Part shown: one piece after another, positions 50,657 to 60,236 of the stretch
Position numbering within the stretch: position 1 is the stretch's first letter
How the letters are laid out: each line of letters begins with the position of its first letter
Position numbers and translations under genes: made by a program
The notes under the pieces: model-generated
Databases searched by the model: none
The model's input: the letters and a program-made list of their open reading frames with translations, nothing else
Told to the model about the DNA's origin: nothing
NCBI GenBank assembly: GCA_964603785.1
Contig: CAZRWD010000001.1
Span: 496,001 to 560,000 of the forward strand
Source of the DNA: CAZRWD01 sp964603785
Lineage (GTDB): Bacteria; Fermentibacterota; Fermentibacteria; Fermentibacterales; Fermentibacteraceae
Direction of reading: 5' to 3'
DNA length: 64,000 nt

Positions 50657-52975
50657 ATGATGCCGGTCATGATGCTGTCGATCCTCGCCCTGATGCCATC
50701 CGAGAAAGATCCTTCGGTTCGCGCGGATTCGATAGCGGAGGATCGGGACGTATGCGTATCCGTCTGCAATTTGGATAATTCATCATCTGGATCATGCGTT
50801 ATTGCATTGGACGGACTCCACTGCCGCGGTGGACGCGCCGGCCAGACCTCGGTCCTGTTCGAGGGCGTCGAGACGTGCTCCCCGGTCGCTCTGACGCCTT
50901 CGATCCTCTTCCCGTCACTCACCGCGTTCCCGGGCAGGTACCACAGCAGTCCGAGCCTCCCCATACGCTGCGATCCTGCGCTGTCGGGAGCGTTCCTGGC
51001 AGATGAGGTGGACTACCGGGAAGGGCTCCTGTTCGAGACCTCCGGCTGGTTCGGCGACATCTCCGAGAACGGCGACGAGCCCGTCTGGCACCCCAACATT
51101 CCTTCGCGCGAGAACCGGACGTTCATCGGGGACTGCACAGGCGGGTCACTTCTTGCCGACGGGATCGAGCTCCCGGGATATCTCTCCCTCCTTCTCGCAG
51201 GTGAAACCATGACCGGCGGGAGTGACTACCGGGGAGGGCGGGAGCTGGCCACCTGGGACAACAACCGCCAGGATCGCGCCGCCATGCTGGGAGAACTTTC
51301 CTGGGAACCGTCTGACGACCTCGAACTCTCGCTCTCGGCTGACATCCACCACAGGGAGCGCGGCTGGAGCGACTGGCGGTGGAGCCGGTACACCACACCC
51401 TATATCGATTCCGACACGACATCCTCTACGTTCGGCGACACGCTCGCATGGGGGGAGGACATCCGACGCGCCCTCCCCACCCGTTTCGACGACGGCAGCC
51501 TGATCTCGCTCGAGCTGGAGAGCGGGACCGGGCAGCTGTCAGGGCTCACCCTCGAAGCTGCATTGATCTCCTCGCACTGCTGGAACAGGATCGAGGAGGA
51601 AGGGGGAGGATACCTGGGGGACGGCTTCACGACAGACGACTGGACTGGATACTCTCCCCCGGCCAGGGTAACGGATCCCGACGGCTTCTACCGGGAGGGT
51701 GTCTCCGACGCCCTCTGGTATGACCTGCGCTGCAGGACGGCCACGACGGTCCTCGGCATGTTCAGCGAGGTCTCCTCCCACCATCTCGATGCAGGTCTCG
51801 CATTGTCGTACACACAGGCGAGGGAGACCTCCGTCATGTGGGAGGATTCGACCGCCTCCTGCATCCTCCAGCACTGGAGCGCGTTCCCGAACACCATCTC
51901 GGGCTGGATTTCCGACGAGATCTTCCTTGCAGACGGCACGAGGATCTCTGCCGGCGCCCGGATCGAGAGGTTCGACCCGAACATCGGCGAAACCTGGGCC
52001 GCCGGCGAGCCGGAGACGAAACTCGCGGTCGAGCCGGCCTTCCGGATCTCGCACGAGCTGGGTTCGAGCAGCGAGGTGAGGGCGGCCTGGAGGAACTCGG
52101 CCCGGGTCCCGAGCCTGCTCCTGCTGTATTACAACACCAGAACATCGACTCCCGTCATATCCGAGCACACCTTGATCGGGAATCCCGACCTGGAGCTTGA
52201 GCGCTCGTCGGACTTCGAGATCGGCTGGAGATCCCTGCCGACCGACTGGCTCGTCCTGGATGCATGCGTCTATTACAGAGACATGTCCGATCTCGTCTCC
52301 TCGGTGCAGTACACCGATTCGCTGACCGGCCCGTGGATCGGCTTCGAGAACGGCGGGAACGCAGTCTCGCGCGGCGTGGAGATCGTCGCATCGGCCAGCA
52401 GCGGCCGGGTGGACGCTTCGATCACCTATTCCCTGGGGAAGGTGACCGGCAACTGGTCGCGGCCCGAGGAGACGGCCCTCTACTGCTGGAACGGCGGTGA
52501 TCCCGGCCTGGTCCCCGACGAAACCTGCCTCGACTGGGACAGGAGGCATTCCCTCGAGATGGGGCTAGGGCTTGACCTGCCCGTGGAAAGATACGGCCTG
52601 ACGACCTTCAGGATCTCCTCGAGCACCACTCTGAGGTCGGGAATCCCGTACATGAACACCCAGCACGAGGGCTTCTTCTCGTACAACCTCGAAGGTGTCG
52701 GGCGCAACACCGACGAACACCGCTACCCATGGTCGAGGCAGACAGATCTCACGGTCGAGCAGGGTCTCGAGATCGGCTGGGTCGAGCTGACGGTGTTCTC
52801 GCGGATATTCAACCTGTTCGACGAGCGCAACATCGTCTGGATAGCGGATGTCGACTGGTTCACGGCCGAGGCCGACGACGACGGCGCACCACGGGATCCC
52901 ACCGGCCCCTACGACAATCCCTTCGCCTACAGTGCTCAGCGGCACTTCCTGTTCGGGCTCGAGGCCGGGTTCTAG
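50657..52975 (+). CDS. TonB-dependent receptor-like outer-membrane protein with a short plug
   Basis: GGAGG precedes ATG 50657; 772 residues. A weak signal (MMPVMMLSILALM) leads to a reduced plug: RGGRAGQTSVLFEGVE resembles the receptor plug RGxxxxxTxVLxDGV. A ~22-strand barrel follows, with late receptor hallmarks NPDLELERSSDFEIGW, RIFNLFDERN and a final aromatic residue (FGLEAGF). It probably imports a ligand such as a vitamin, metal complex or oligosaccharide. No TonB box is obvious, and the plug is shorter than the usual ~150 residues, so energised transport is not proven. Confidence 0.75.
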   Translation: MMPVMMLSILALMPSEKDPSVRADSIAEDRDVCVSVCNLDNSSSGSCVIALDGLHCRGGRAGQTSVLFEGVETCSPVALTPSILFPSLTAFPGRYHSSPSLPIRCDPALSGAFLADEVDYREGLLFETSGWFGDISENGDEPVWHPNIPSRENRTFIGDCTGGSLLADGIELPGYLSLLLAGETMTGGSDYRGGRELATWDNNRQDRAAMLGELSWEPSDDLELSLSADIHHRERGWSDWRWSRYTTPYIDSDTTSSTFGDTLAWGEDIRRALPTRFDDGSLISLELESGTGQLSGLTLEAALISSHCWNRIEEEGGGYLGDGFTTDDWTGYSPPARVTDPDGFYREGVSDALWYDLRCRTATTVLGMFSEVSSHHLDAGLALSYTQARETSVMWEDSTASCILQHWSAFPNTISGWISDEIFLADGTRISAGARIERFDPNIGETWAAGEPETKLAVEPAFRISHELGSSSEVRAAWRNSARVPSLLLLYYNTRTSTPVISEHTLIGNPDLELERSSDFEIGWRSLPTDWLVLDACVYYRDMSDLVSSVQYTDSLTGPWIGFENGGNAVSRGVEIVASASSGRVDASITYSLGKVTGNWSRPEETALYCWNGGDPGLVPDETCLDWDRRHSLEMGLGLDLPVERYGLTTFRISSSTTLRSGIPYMNTQHEGFFSYNLEGVGRNTDEHRYPWSRQTDLTVEQGLEIGWVELTVFSRIFNLFDERNIVWIADVDWFTAEADDDGAPRDPTGPYDNPFAYSAQRHFLFGLEAGF

Positions 52976-52986
52976 AGGAGGATCGT

Positions 52987-53811
52987 TCAGGGCAGCGCTT
53001 CGCGGACCGCCTCCAGGAGCAGGAGGATGTGGTCGGCCGGCTCCAGCTCGGCCATGGTCGGCCCGAGCTCGAAGAGCAGGAAGTCGGATCTCTCCCAGCT
53101 GGTGTTGAGTTCGCTCCTCCGTCTGAAGGTTATCCTTGCGACGACCATTCCGGCGAGCCTACCCTCCTGGGAGCGATCTCCGCCGGTGAAGACCGGACAG
53201 CCGCTGTATCCCCTCCGGGCCTCGCAGTCGAGATAGACCGCCGTCGTCGAATCGGGCAGCGATGCGATGCTCCCGCCAAGCTCCACGGGGGGCACGAATC
53301 TGCAATCGAGCAGTTCGTCGGTTTCGTAGACGGCCATCGTCACCGGCTGACCCTCCCTCAGAGCGGCCCTGGGGGCGATCAGGCCAGGATCGAGCGCGGG
53401 TATCCCGTCCTCGTCGGGCAGGTCCACGGTCAGTGCCTCGGCTTCGTCCATCAGCACCGCCGCAACGTCGATGGATTCGTCGTCGAGCAGGATGAGGGCG
53501 CCGGGCTCCAGGTCGATCCTGGCTTCGAGCGCGAGCTCCTCCTCATCCCCAGAACCTGCGGTCCTGCGAACGATCACGTACTCGAACCCCTCGACGGCGT
53601 GGCGTGACGTGACGGCGGCCAGGTGAGTCTCTCCGTTCGAATCGATGAGCCGCACGAGAAAGCCGTTGGCAAGAGACATCGATATCGTACGCTCGCTTAT
53701 CGACACGGCCGACATGCTCACCGAGTATGCACTTCGCGGGAAGGGCACCCCGCCGGGGAGTGCGCCTGCGTACGAGACAATCAGAAGGAGAAGTGCGGCA
53801 AGGAAGCCCAT
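52987..53811 (-). CDS. Secreted trypsin-like (S1-type) serine-protease-like protein
   Basis: ATG 53811 with GGAGG 5 bases upstream gives 274 residues with a signal peptide (MGFLAALLLLIVSYAG). The chymotrypsin-fold triad is readable: His71 in AAVTSRHAVEG, Asp115 in DVAAVL and Ser in RRGYSGCPVF, where the usual GDSGGP is GYSGCP. The fold call is moderate because the Ser motif is atypical. It is divergent from the SPFH protein gene, with 150 bases between them. Confidence 0.65.
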   Translation of the reverse strand: MGFLAALLLLIVSYAGALPGGVPFPRSAYSVSMSAVSISERTISMSLANGFLVRLIDSNGETHLAAVTSRHAVEGFEYVIVRRTAGSGDEEELALEARIDLEPGALILLDDESIDVAAVLMDEAEALTVDLPDEDGIPALDPGLIAPRAALREGQPVTMAVYETDELLDCRFVPPVELGGSIASLPDSTTAVYLDCEARRGYSGCPVFTGGDRSQEGRLAGMVVARITFRRRSELNTSWERSDFLLFELGPTMAELEPADHILLLLEAVREALP

Positions 53812-53961
53812 CATTCCCTCCTGTCGATACAACAATACACGATCCGTCCGGTTCCACCCACCGGTCGCCGTGTGCGGTACCGTCTGGCGGCGCATTTTGC
53901 AGGCGGAGCCGCTGATGTTGTAGACTAGGAGATCACGGAACCGGGAACGAGAGGGGGTCCG

Positions 53962-54879
53962 ATGTTCCTGTTCATCGTTTCGGTGCTGGCCATCCTGCTG
54001 GGGATAGCCATCAGCGCGGGTTCGAGTGACAAGAGGCGCGGGGACGACAAGGTCATCAACGCCTACGGCTACGGGAGGAAGTCCGCCAGATCGGTTGGAC
54101 GGCTGATGCTGGCCGTCGGGATACTGCTTCTCCTGCTTTCGATGATAGTGGTCGTACCTGCCGGTCATGTCGCGGTCATGACCATCGCCGGACAGGTTCA
54201 GGACACGGCGATACCCGAAGGCCTCCATGCGAAGCTCCCGTGGTCCGACGCCCACCTCATGTCGATCCGCCGCCAGACTGAGCGCGTGCTGATGAACGCC
54301 TCCACATCCACCGGCGTCACGGTCGATGTAGAGATGAGCCTCGTGTTCAGACTCGACCCCCAGCGGGCCCCGTTCGTCTACCAGACCGTCGGGCACGACT
54401 ACTTCGACATCCTCATCGCGCCCTTCATCAACCGCACGGCCAAGGACGCCTTCGTCAACTACGGGCCCGAGGCCATCTACACGATGGACAGGACGGTGGT
54501 TAACAGCGAGATCGAGGTCAACCTCATCGACAAGCTCGCGCCTCTCGGAATCATCGTGGAGCAGGCGCCCATCGAGAACATCGACCTCCCTCAGTCCCTG
54601 CGCAATGCGATAGTCGCCAAGCAGGAGGCCGAGCAGGAGGCCCTGCGCATGGAGTACGTCATCCAGGCGCAGGCTCTGGAGTCCGAGCGGATGAGGATCG
54701 AGGCGCAGGGTGTGGCCGACTACCAGCAGATAGTATCCCAGGGCATCTCCGAGCAGCTGCTGGCCTGGAAGGCCATCGAGGTGACCGCACAGCTGGCGGA
54801 ATCGGACAACACCACCTTCGTGATCATAGGCAGCACCGAGAACGGGCTGCCCATGATCTACCAGCCGCAGAACAGGTAG
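53962..54879 (+). CDS. SPFH/prohibitin-family membrane protein
   Basis: The 305-residue protein has two N-terminal membrane segments (residues 1-20 and about 49-68), then an SPFH domain (~68-240): VPAGHVAVMTIAGQVQDTAIPEGLHAKLPW, TSTGVTVDVEMSLVFRLD and FINRTAKDAFVNYGPEAIY. A charged coiled coil follows (AKQEAEQEALRMEYVIQAQ, ESERMRIEAQGVADY). Prohibitin/HflK-like proteins form large membrane rings that regulate proteases or organise membranes. An upstream TTGCAG/TAGACT pair could be its promoter. Confidence 0.92.
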   Translation: MFLFIVSVLAILLGIAISAGSSDKRRGDDKVINAYGYGRKSARSVGRLMLAVGILLLLLSMIVVVPAGHVAVMTIAGQVQDTAIPEGLHAKLPWSDAHLMSIRRQTERVLMNASTSTGVTVDVEMSLVFRLDPQRAPFVYQTVGHDYFDILIAPFINRTAKDAFVNYGPEAIYTMDRTVVNSEIEVNLIDKLAPLGIIVEQAPIENIDLPQSLRNAIVAKQEAEQEALRMEYVIQAQALESERMRIEAQGVADYQQIVSQGISEQLLAWKAIEVTAQLAESDNTTFVIIGSTENGLPMIYQPQNR

Positions 54880-54895
54880 CACCGGCCGGGAGGCT

Positions 54896-54920
54896 CGGGG
54901 GCTCCCGCAGGGGGCCCCCG
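54896..54920 (+). terminator. GC-rich hairpin downstream of the SPFH gene
   Basis: CGGGGGC (54896-54902) and GCCCCCG (54914-54920) form a 7-bp stem with an 11-base loop, 17 bases after the stop codon. There is no T-tract. Confidence 0.4.
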
Positions 54921-54982
54921 GCCATCAGACGGCCGGCCGGCGCGATGTCATCACCGACCGGCCCAGCGCCGAGGAGAGTGCC

Positions 54983-56221
54983 ATGAGAGCCATGATGTTC
55001 ATCATCATCCCGGCATGCCTCCTCTCACTGGCCGCATCCTCCGAACCTCTGCAGCCCCGCAGCCTCCAGCACATCGGTGCATTCCGGCTACCGGAGGATC
55101 CCGGCTGGGAGTACAGCGGATACGGGATGACCTTCCTTCCCGACGGCGACCCGTCGGGGGGGCATGACGGGTTCCCCGGATCGCTGCTGATGATCGGGCA
55201 CGATCACGGCCAGCTCGCGGGCGAGCTATCAATCCCCGCCCCGGCGCCGCTCGCCGATGGGGTGGACCATCTGCCGCGCGCACTCCAGCTGCGCGGATTC
55301 GTCGACCTCACCGGGGGCATGTTCGGCGAGCTCGAGATACCCAGGGGCGACATCGAGTACCTTCCGGGGAGCGGCACGATCTGGTTCTGCCGGGGCCAGC
55401 ACATGGAGTTCGAACTCCGGCCCTGCCTCGGCATGTGCCGGTCCGACCTCGCCGACCCCGTGCCGATGGGTCCGTGGTTCGCGGGAGGCCTAGGCCCTTA
55501 CGTCACGAACGACTACCTGTTCGATATGCCCAGCGAGTGGTCGGAGGACAACCTTCCCGGCGCCCTCCTGGTCTGCGGAAGATTCCGGGACGGAACCTGG
55601 GGGGGCATGGGGCCGGCCATGGTTGCGCTCGTCCCCGAGGGCTGCGATCCCCCGCCGCCCGGAGGCTCGATCGGTGCCGTGCCTCTGCTGATGTACGGGA
55701 CCCAGGCGGAGGAGTCGACAGAGCTTCGGACGGATCCCGCGATGGCGATGGACGGTTTCGGCGAGGCCGACGAATGGTCCGGCGGAGCCTGGATCACATC
55801 CGCTTCGGGCTCGGCGGTCATCCTGGCCGGGACGAGGGCCATCGGACGCTGCTGGTACGGATACCCGAACGGGGTGGAGTACCCGACCAGCGGAGATCCA
55901 TCGGACCCGATACCCGAGATGCCTCCATGGCCCTGGAACGACAGGGGGTGGTGGTCCGCGGACATCTCGGCGGGCCTGCTCTTCTTCGATCCGGACGACC
56001 TCGCGGAAGTGGCCTCGGGAACAATGGACCCGTGGGAGCCGCAGCCCTACGCCTTCCTCGGCATCGACAGCCTCCTTGCCGATCCGGGGTACGACCTCGA
56101 GCGGGAGAAGAGGTACTCCCTGGGGGCCTGCGCATTCGACCGCGACCACGGCATCCTGTACGTCGTCGAGCGCCGGGCGGACGGAGATGCGAGCATCATC
56201 CACGTCTTCCGCGTGAGGTAG
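54983..56221 (+). CDS. Unknown secreted beta-rich protein
   Basis: The family is not recognised. ATG 54983 (GAGGAGAG upstream) gives 412 residues with a signal peptide (MFIIIPACLLSLAASS). The mature protein is rich in Gly, Pro, Trp and Asp, with strand-turn patterns (HIGAFRLPEDPGWEYSGYGMTFLPDG, GSLLMIGHDHGQLAGELSIPAP, GALLVCGRFRDGTWGG, GACAFDRDHGILYVVERRADG) that suggest a beta-propeller. The opening phrase (IGAFRLP...YSGYGMTFLPDG) recurs in predicted exported proteins of environmental bacteria. No catalytic motif is assignable. Confidence 0.6.
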   Translation: MRAMMFIIIPACLLSLAASSEPLQPRSLQHIGAFRLPEDPGWEYSGYGMTFLPDGDPSGGHDGFPGSLLMIGHDHGQLAGELSIPAPAPLADGVDHLPRALQLRGFVDLTGGMFGELEIPRGDIEYLPGSGTIWFCRGQHMEFELRPCLGMCRSDLADPVPMGPWFAGGLGPYVTNDYLFDMPSEWSEDNLPGALLVCGRFRDGTWGGMGPAMVALVPEGCDPPPPGGSIGAVPLLMYGTQAEESTELRTDPAMAMDGFGEADEWSGGAWITSASGSAVILAGTRAIGRCWYGYPNGVEYPTSGDPSDPIPEMPPWPWNDRGWWSADISAGLLFFDPDDLAEVASGTMDPWEPQPYAFLGIDSLLADPGYDLEREKRYSLGACAFDRDHGILYVVERRADGDASIIHVFRVR

Positions 56222-56293
56222 GCTCTCCGGGATCACCCCTTTGCAGCATCGCCCCGCTCCTGCGGACCGGGGCTGTATCAAGGGCGGCCGGGT

Positions 56294-56797
56294 TCAGGGG
56301 ACGGCAGGCTCCCCCGCGGGGATCAGGCCGGGTATCCTGATGGCCTTCGAGAACCTCCGCGCGTAGTTCGACTGCGACATCTGCGTGATCACCACTCCCC
56401 TGTCCTGGTAGGAGGAGGAGTGGATGAACTCGCCGTTGCCTATGTAGAGACCGATGTGCTTCGGATTCTCGAACACCAGGAGGTCGCCCGGCTGCAGCTC
56501 CTCGGGAGGGATCTCCTCCGCCATCGCCTCTATCGCGCTGACGGTGCGCGGCAGGCCGATCCCGTTCTCGTTGAACACGCGGTACATCAGGCCGCTGCAG
56601 TCGAAGCCGGCGGGCCCGGTCCCCCCGTACAGGTATGGGCTGCCCAGCCACGTCAGGGCGTCGGCGACTATGCAGGATGCAACATCCATGCTGTCCCGCA
56701 GAAGAAGGCTGTCCGGGGACGGCGACACATCGGAGGACCCGCCGGAGGCCGGGACCGCCGGCAGCGCCGCGGCAAGCAGCAGGAGAAGTTCTCTCAT
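56294..56797 (-). CDS. Secreted NlpC/P60 cell-wall peptidase
   Basis: ATG 56797 gives 167 residues with a signal peptide (MRELLLLLAAALPAVPASGG). The NlpC/P60 domain has the catalytic Cys in FDCSGLMYRVF, His in PKHIGLYIGNGEFIHSS and the flanking LGSPYLYGGTGPAG and LQPGDLLVFE. Such enzymes cut D-gamma-glutamyl-diaminopimelate bonds in peptidoglycan stem peptides. The ribosome site is weak. It follows the GT4 gene on the same strand. Confidence 0.9.
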   Translation of the reverse strand: MRELLLLLAAALPAVPASGGSSDVSPSPDSLLLRDSMDVASCIVADALTWLGSPYLYGGTGPAGFDCSGLMYRVFNENGIGLPRTVSAIEAMAEEIPPEELQPGDLLVFENPKHIGLYIGNGEFIHSSSYQDRGVVITQMSQSNYARRFSKAIRIPGLIPAGEPAVP

Positions 56798-56876
56798 GGG
56801 ACGGCTTCCGTTCCCCCCGTGCCGGGACGGGGACGCAAAGCCGTATGTATGTCGATCAGCCTTCGGCGGTTCCCGT

Positions 56877-58139
56877 TCATCCGCGCGGCTCCCCGCCCAT
56901 GACACTGGAATAGAGGCTGGTCAGCCCCGCGGCCATCCTGTCCATCGAGAACCTCTCCAGCACGGTCTGTCTGGCCCTGAGCGCGATCAGGTCCGAGGTG
57001 TCGGGGCTCGCGGCGATCATGGCGACGCGCTCGGCGATCTGCCTGGGCATGTCCTCGAGCCCGACGAGCATTCCGGTCCTTCCGTCCTCGATGATCTCGG
57101 GAATGCCTCCGACGGCGCTTGCGACGACCACTCTGCGCTCGACCATCGACTCTATCACCGTAAGCCCGAACGGCTCCTGCCAGAGCGAGGGGACCAGGAC
57201 GGCATCCGACTCCCTGATCCTTCCGGCGACGTCGTCGGAGAAGCCCGGGATGCAGACCAGGTCGGCGACCCCCAGGCGGCACGACAGGCTCTCGAGATCG
57301 GCCCTGTACGGACCCTCTCCGAGGATCGTGTACTCGACCTCGATACCCCATCTGGCGCGGAGCAGCTCGACCGCCTCGATCCCCATCTGGAAGCCCTTCC
57401 TCGAGTCCAGCCTGCCGAAGCTCAGCAGACGGAGGCGCCCCTCGCGCAACCTCGGGGCGGGCTCTCCGCCGTTTATCTCGATTCCGTTGTGGATGACGGT
57501 GAGCTTCCCCGCGAGGCGGCGGCAGCTGGCAGGCACCGTATCTGCCGTGAACTGCGAGTTTGCAACGACCGCATCGGCGAATCCCTTCATGAAGAAGCGC
57601 AGGATCCGCTGCCCGCCCGTGCTCATGTTGCCGCCCCCGTCAGGGGACAGGAGGGTGTCATGGAGGTGGTAGACCAGCTTCCTGCCGGAGAGCTTCACGG
57701 CCGCGGCGCACAGGACGAGGGGGGTGATCCCGTTGGCATGCACGAGACCTATCCCGTGCCTCCTGCACAGCGAGACCAGCCTTGCGCCGAAGGACAGGGC
57801 GAATACCCCTGCGGAGAGCATTCTAGGCAGGATAGTCAGCGGGGAGGATCTCCTGTCGATTCCCTTCACCGAGCCGGGGAGGGAGTACCGCTCGACGGGC
57901 ACTCCCGGGTCGAGGAACCTGGCGCAGAATCCCTTCGTGTCGTCCATGAGCACGAACGGCTCCACTCCGAGCCCGGGGTGCCTGTGGAAACGGTTGGCGA
58001 GCCTGGCCAGGACGAGATGTCCCCCGCCGATCTCGTTGCGGATGTTGTCGACAAGGAGGACCCTCAGCGGCCGGTCCCGGTCAGGCTGCGGCGGTGTCCG
58101 ACCAGCCTCCGGCGAGGGCTCAGTCGGCGGCAGATCCAT
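56877..58139 (-). CDS. Family GT4 glycosyltransferase
   Basis: The 420-residue cytoplasmic enzyme has the GT-B fold of GT4: N-terminal VLLVDNIRNEIGGGHLVLARL, a linker VHANGITPLVLCAAAVKL, then C-terminal LLSFGRLDSRKGFQMGIEAVELL, YTILGEGPYRADLESL and the sugar-nucleotide site ESDAVLVPSLWQEPFGLTVIESM with the EX7E motif. It probably transfers a sugar to lipid-linked or surface glycan. Its N-terminal ~20 residues are Pro-rich and overlap the 3' end of the upstream lipoprotein gene by 20 bases, so the real start may be internal. Confidence 0.88.
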   Translation of the reverse strand: MDLPPTEPSPEAGRTPPQPDRDRPLRVLLVDNIRNEIGGGHLVLARLANRFHRHPGLGVEPFVLMDDTKGFCARFLDPGVPVERYSLPGSVKGIDRRSSPLTILPRMLSAGVFALSFGARLVSLCRRHGIGLVHANGITPLVLCAAAVKLSGRKLVYHLHDTLLSPDGGGNMSTGGQRILRFFMKGFADAVVANSQFTADTVPASCRRLAGKLTVIHNGIEINGGEPAPRLREGRLRLLSFGRLDSRKGFQMGIEAVELLRARWGIEVEYTILGEGPYRADLESLSCRLGVADLVCIPGFSDDVAGRIRESDAVLVPSLWQEPFGLTVIESMVERRVVVASAVGGIPEIIEDGRTGMLVGLEDMPRQIAERVAMIAASPDTSDLIALRARQTVLERFSMDRMAAGLTSLYSSVMGGEPRG

Positions 58140-59256
58140 CTGTACCCGTCCGAGCCAGTCCCATCCTGTAGAGGCGGTGGTAGTCCTCGGTAGCTGCGTC
58201 GAAAGCCCAGGCTCCGTCCGGGGACGACTCGAACTGGATGACGGAGGAGGAGTCGCCGAGGATCATGTGGACGGATCCGGCATGATCGCCCGCGGCCGTG
58301 ACCGCATCCCACTCCGTGGCGGGAACGCCTCCCCTCCTCGCCCACAGCAGACCGTCGGGACCGATGGCGAGATCGCTCACGAAAGGGTACCGCCCGGGCA
58401 TGTTGGTGCTCAGGGCCATGCTGCCCGACGACTCGTCCTGGTACATGAATCTCAGTGCATAGGCACCCGGTACGTACTCGGAGTCGGATTCCACCTCGAC
58501 CCACGGGCGATCCTGGAAGAGATCGAACGTGTCGACGGGGTTCCCCTCCCCGTCGAACACCTCGACCATCCAGCCGGGAGAGTCCGCCCTCGCAAGGTAC
58601 AGCCTGTCGCCGTCGACCGCGAACTGCATGTAGGCCGGGGTGAAGTCGGTGGACGGGGATGACTCGCCGTCCCATGTCGCGAACCGGGCAAGCACCTCCC
58701 CGGTCAGGGCGTGGTACCCCCAGAGGCTGAACCTTATCGAGATCGCACCCTCCCCGGGCACCATGGAGAAGTTGTAGCTGACGAGCATGGAGTCGCCCAT
58801 GACGGCGGCGTCGAGGGGGTAGATGCCCAGACCCTCCATCTCCCACGAGGAGATGTAGATGCCAGCGGAGTCGAGCAGGCTGGCCCTTCCGGAGACGCCC
58901 TCGATCACGAGGAACCGGCCGTCCGGGAGCGCCTCGACCCTGACCGGCCACTGGAACTCGCCGGGGGCCTCTCCGTGGCGTCCGAAGCTGCGGACGAATG
59001 TGCCCGATTCATCGAACAGCGATATGCGCTCCGTCACCCTGTCGAGCACGGCCACGCCCCCGCCGGGCAGGGGCGTGAAGTCCTGTATGGCACCGAACAT
59101 GTAGTTGCTGTCGCCCATCATGATCCCGATGGAGTCGACGGCGGTCAGCGTGTCGAGCCAGACCCCGTCGGCGGGTGCAGGACCCTCTCCCGTGCCCCCT
59201 CCGCAGGACAGGGCCACGACCGCGGCAGCGACGAGCACCGATGGCTGAGCCTTCAT
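58120..59256 (-). CDS. Beta-propeller lipoprotein (6-bladed NHL-like)
   Basis: The 378-residue protein starts with a lipobox signal (MKAQPSVLVAAAVVALSC). Six propeller-like blades are suggested by repeats such as VAVLDRVTERISLFDESGTFVRSFGRHGEAPGEF, RFLVIEGVSGRASLLDSAG and LYLARADSPGWMVEVFDGEGNPV. Such 6-bladed lipoproteins are frequent in Bacteroidetes-type genomes with unknown partners. It overlaps the GT4 gene by 20 bases. Confidence 0.78.
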   Translation of the reverse strand: MKAQPSVLVAAAVVALSCGGGTGEGPAPADGVWLDTLTAVDSIGIMMGDSNYMFGAIQDFTPLPGGGVAVLDRVTERISLFDESGTFVRSFGRHGEAPGEFQWPVRVEALPDGRFLVIEGVSGRASLLDSAGIYISSWEMEGLGIYPLDAAVMGDSMLVSYNFSMVPGEGAISIRFSLWGYHALTGEVLARFATWDGESSPSTDFTPAYMQFAVDGDRLYLARADSPGWMVEVFDGEGNPVDTFDLFQDRPWVEVESDSEYVPGAYALRFMYQDESSGSMALSTNMPGRYPFVSDLAIGPDGLLWARRGGVPATEWDAVTAAGDHAGSVHMILGDSSSVIQFESSPDGAWAFDAATEDYHRLYRMGLARTGTDGSAAD

Positions 59257-59388
59257 GGCAACCTCCCGGTTTGGATGATTATAGCCTTCCGGTGGCTCGT
59301 GGGGGGCGGGTGCGTTCTGGCAAGGTGCTCATCCCCTTAGGGAAAGCGCCGGCAGGGCTTCCGGGAGGTTGCGCCACCCGCCCCCGGA

Positions 59389-60198
59389 TCATCTCAGGGA
59401 GTGCATCGCGGCTGCCTGGAAGAGTGCCTTGATGGAACCCCAGGTCCCCTGGTCCAGACCCATCCCGAAATAGATGCCGTAGATCGTGGAGGCGGACGGG
59501 TCGTACACGCAGAGGAACTCCGCGGGACTGTAGCAGGAGAACTCCGTGACCAGCGAGACCATCTCTATCCCGGAATACGAGAAGTCGAGGTTCCAGTACA
59601 GACCGGACGGGGACCAAAGCTGCAGCTGCTGATCCCCGCCGCCGGAGCAGATCCAGCAGTAGTCATCGTACCAGGACCAGGGGCCGTTCGTGATGTCGGA
59701 CAGACCCGGTGCCGGGGAGACATCGAGCTCCGCCAGGTTCTGGTCGAACTCCATGAGGGGGCCTATCTTGAAGCATTTCATCTGCGAGCTGTCGGCAATC
59801 CACAGGAAGTCGTCGGGACCCGGCTGGTTCTCCGAGCCGATCCCCGTTATCTCCCCGATCCCCAGTGACGAGAGATCGAACTGGCCGAGGGAATCTCCCT
59901 CGACGGAGATGGCATGGAGGACTGCCGTGCCGCTCCCGGCGAAGTACAGGACGCTGTCGGCGCAGGCAAGCCTGTAGGGATCTGCCGTTCCGCAGGGCAG
60001 GACGATCTCGATGCTCCCGGACATGTAGTCGAGGCCGAGTATCTCCTCCGTCTGGGGATCCAGGATCCAGAGGCGGTCGCAATCCGAGGCCAGCCCCGAG
60101 ATCTGCAGGCATGGCGCCGGGTGGTCGAAGACGACCATGGCCTGCGAAAAGGCCCGACTCGCCGACAGCAGCAGGATGGCATACGGGAGGATGTGCAT
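59389..60198 (-). CDS. Secreted propeller-like protein with a WGSIK C-terminal tail
   Basis: ATG 60198 with GAGGAG upstream gives 269 residues and a signal peptide (MHILPYAILLLSASRAFS). Its body has propeller-like strands (CDRLWILDPQTEEILGLDY, DSVLYFAGSGTAVLHAI, DDFLWIADSSQMKCFKI) and Cys-rich turns, unlike the paralogues upstream. Near its C-terminus it carries GTWGSIKALF, the same motif as the tails of the four proteins encoded at 60237-63931, here followed by nine extra residues. The shared tail suggests a shared sorting or processing route. Confidence 0.65.
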   Translation of the reverse strand: MHILPYAILLLSASRAFSQAMVVFDHPAPCLQISGLASDCDRLWILDPQTEEILGLDYMSGSIEIVLPCGTADPYRLACADSVLYFAGSGTAVLHAISVEGDSLGQFDLSSLGIGEITGIGSENQPGPDDFLWIADSSQMKCFKIGPLMEFDQNLAELDVSPAPGLSDITNGPWSWYDDYCWICSGGGDQQLQLWSPSGLYWNLDFSYSGIEMVSLVTEFSCYSPAEFLCVYDPSASTIYGIYFGMGLDQGTWGSIKALFQAAAMHSLR

Positions 60199-60236
60199 CG
60201 AGGCTCCTCGCTCGCCGGGTCCGAGGCCGCCGGGGG

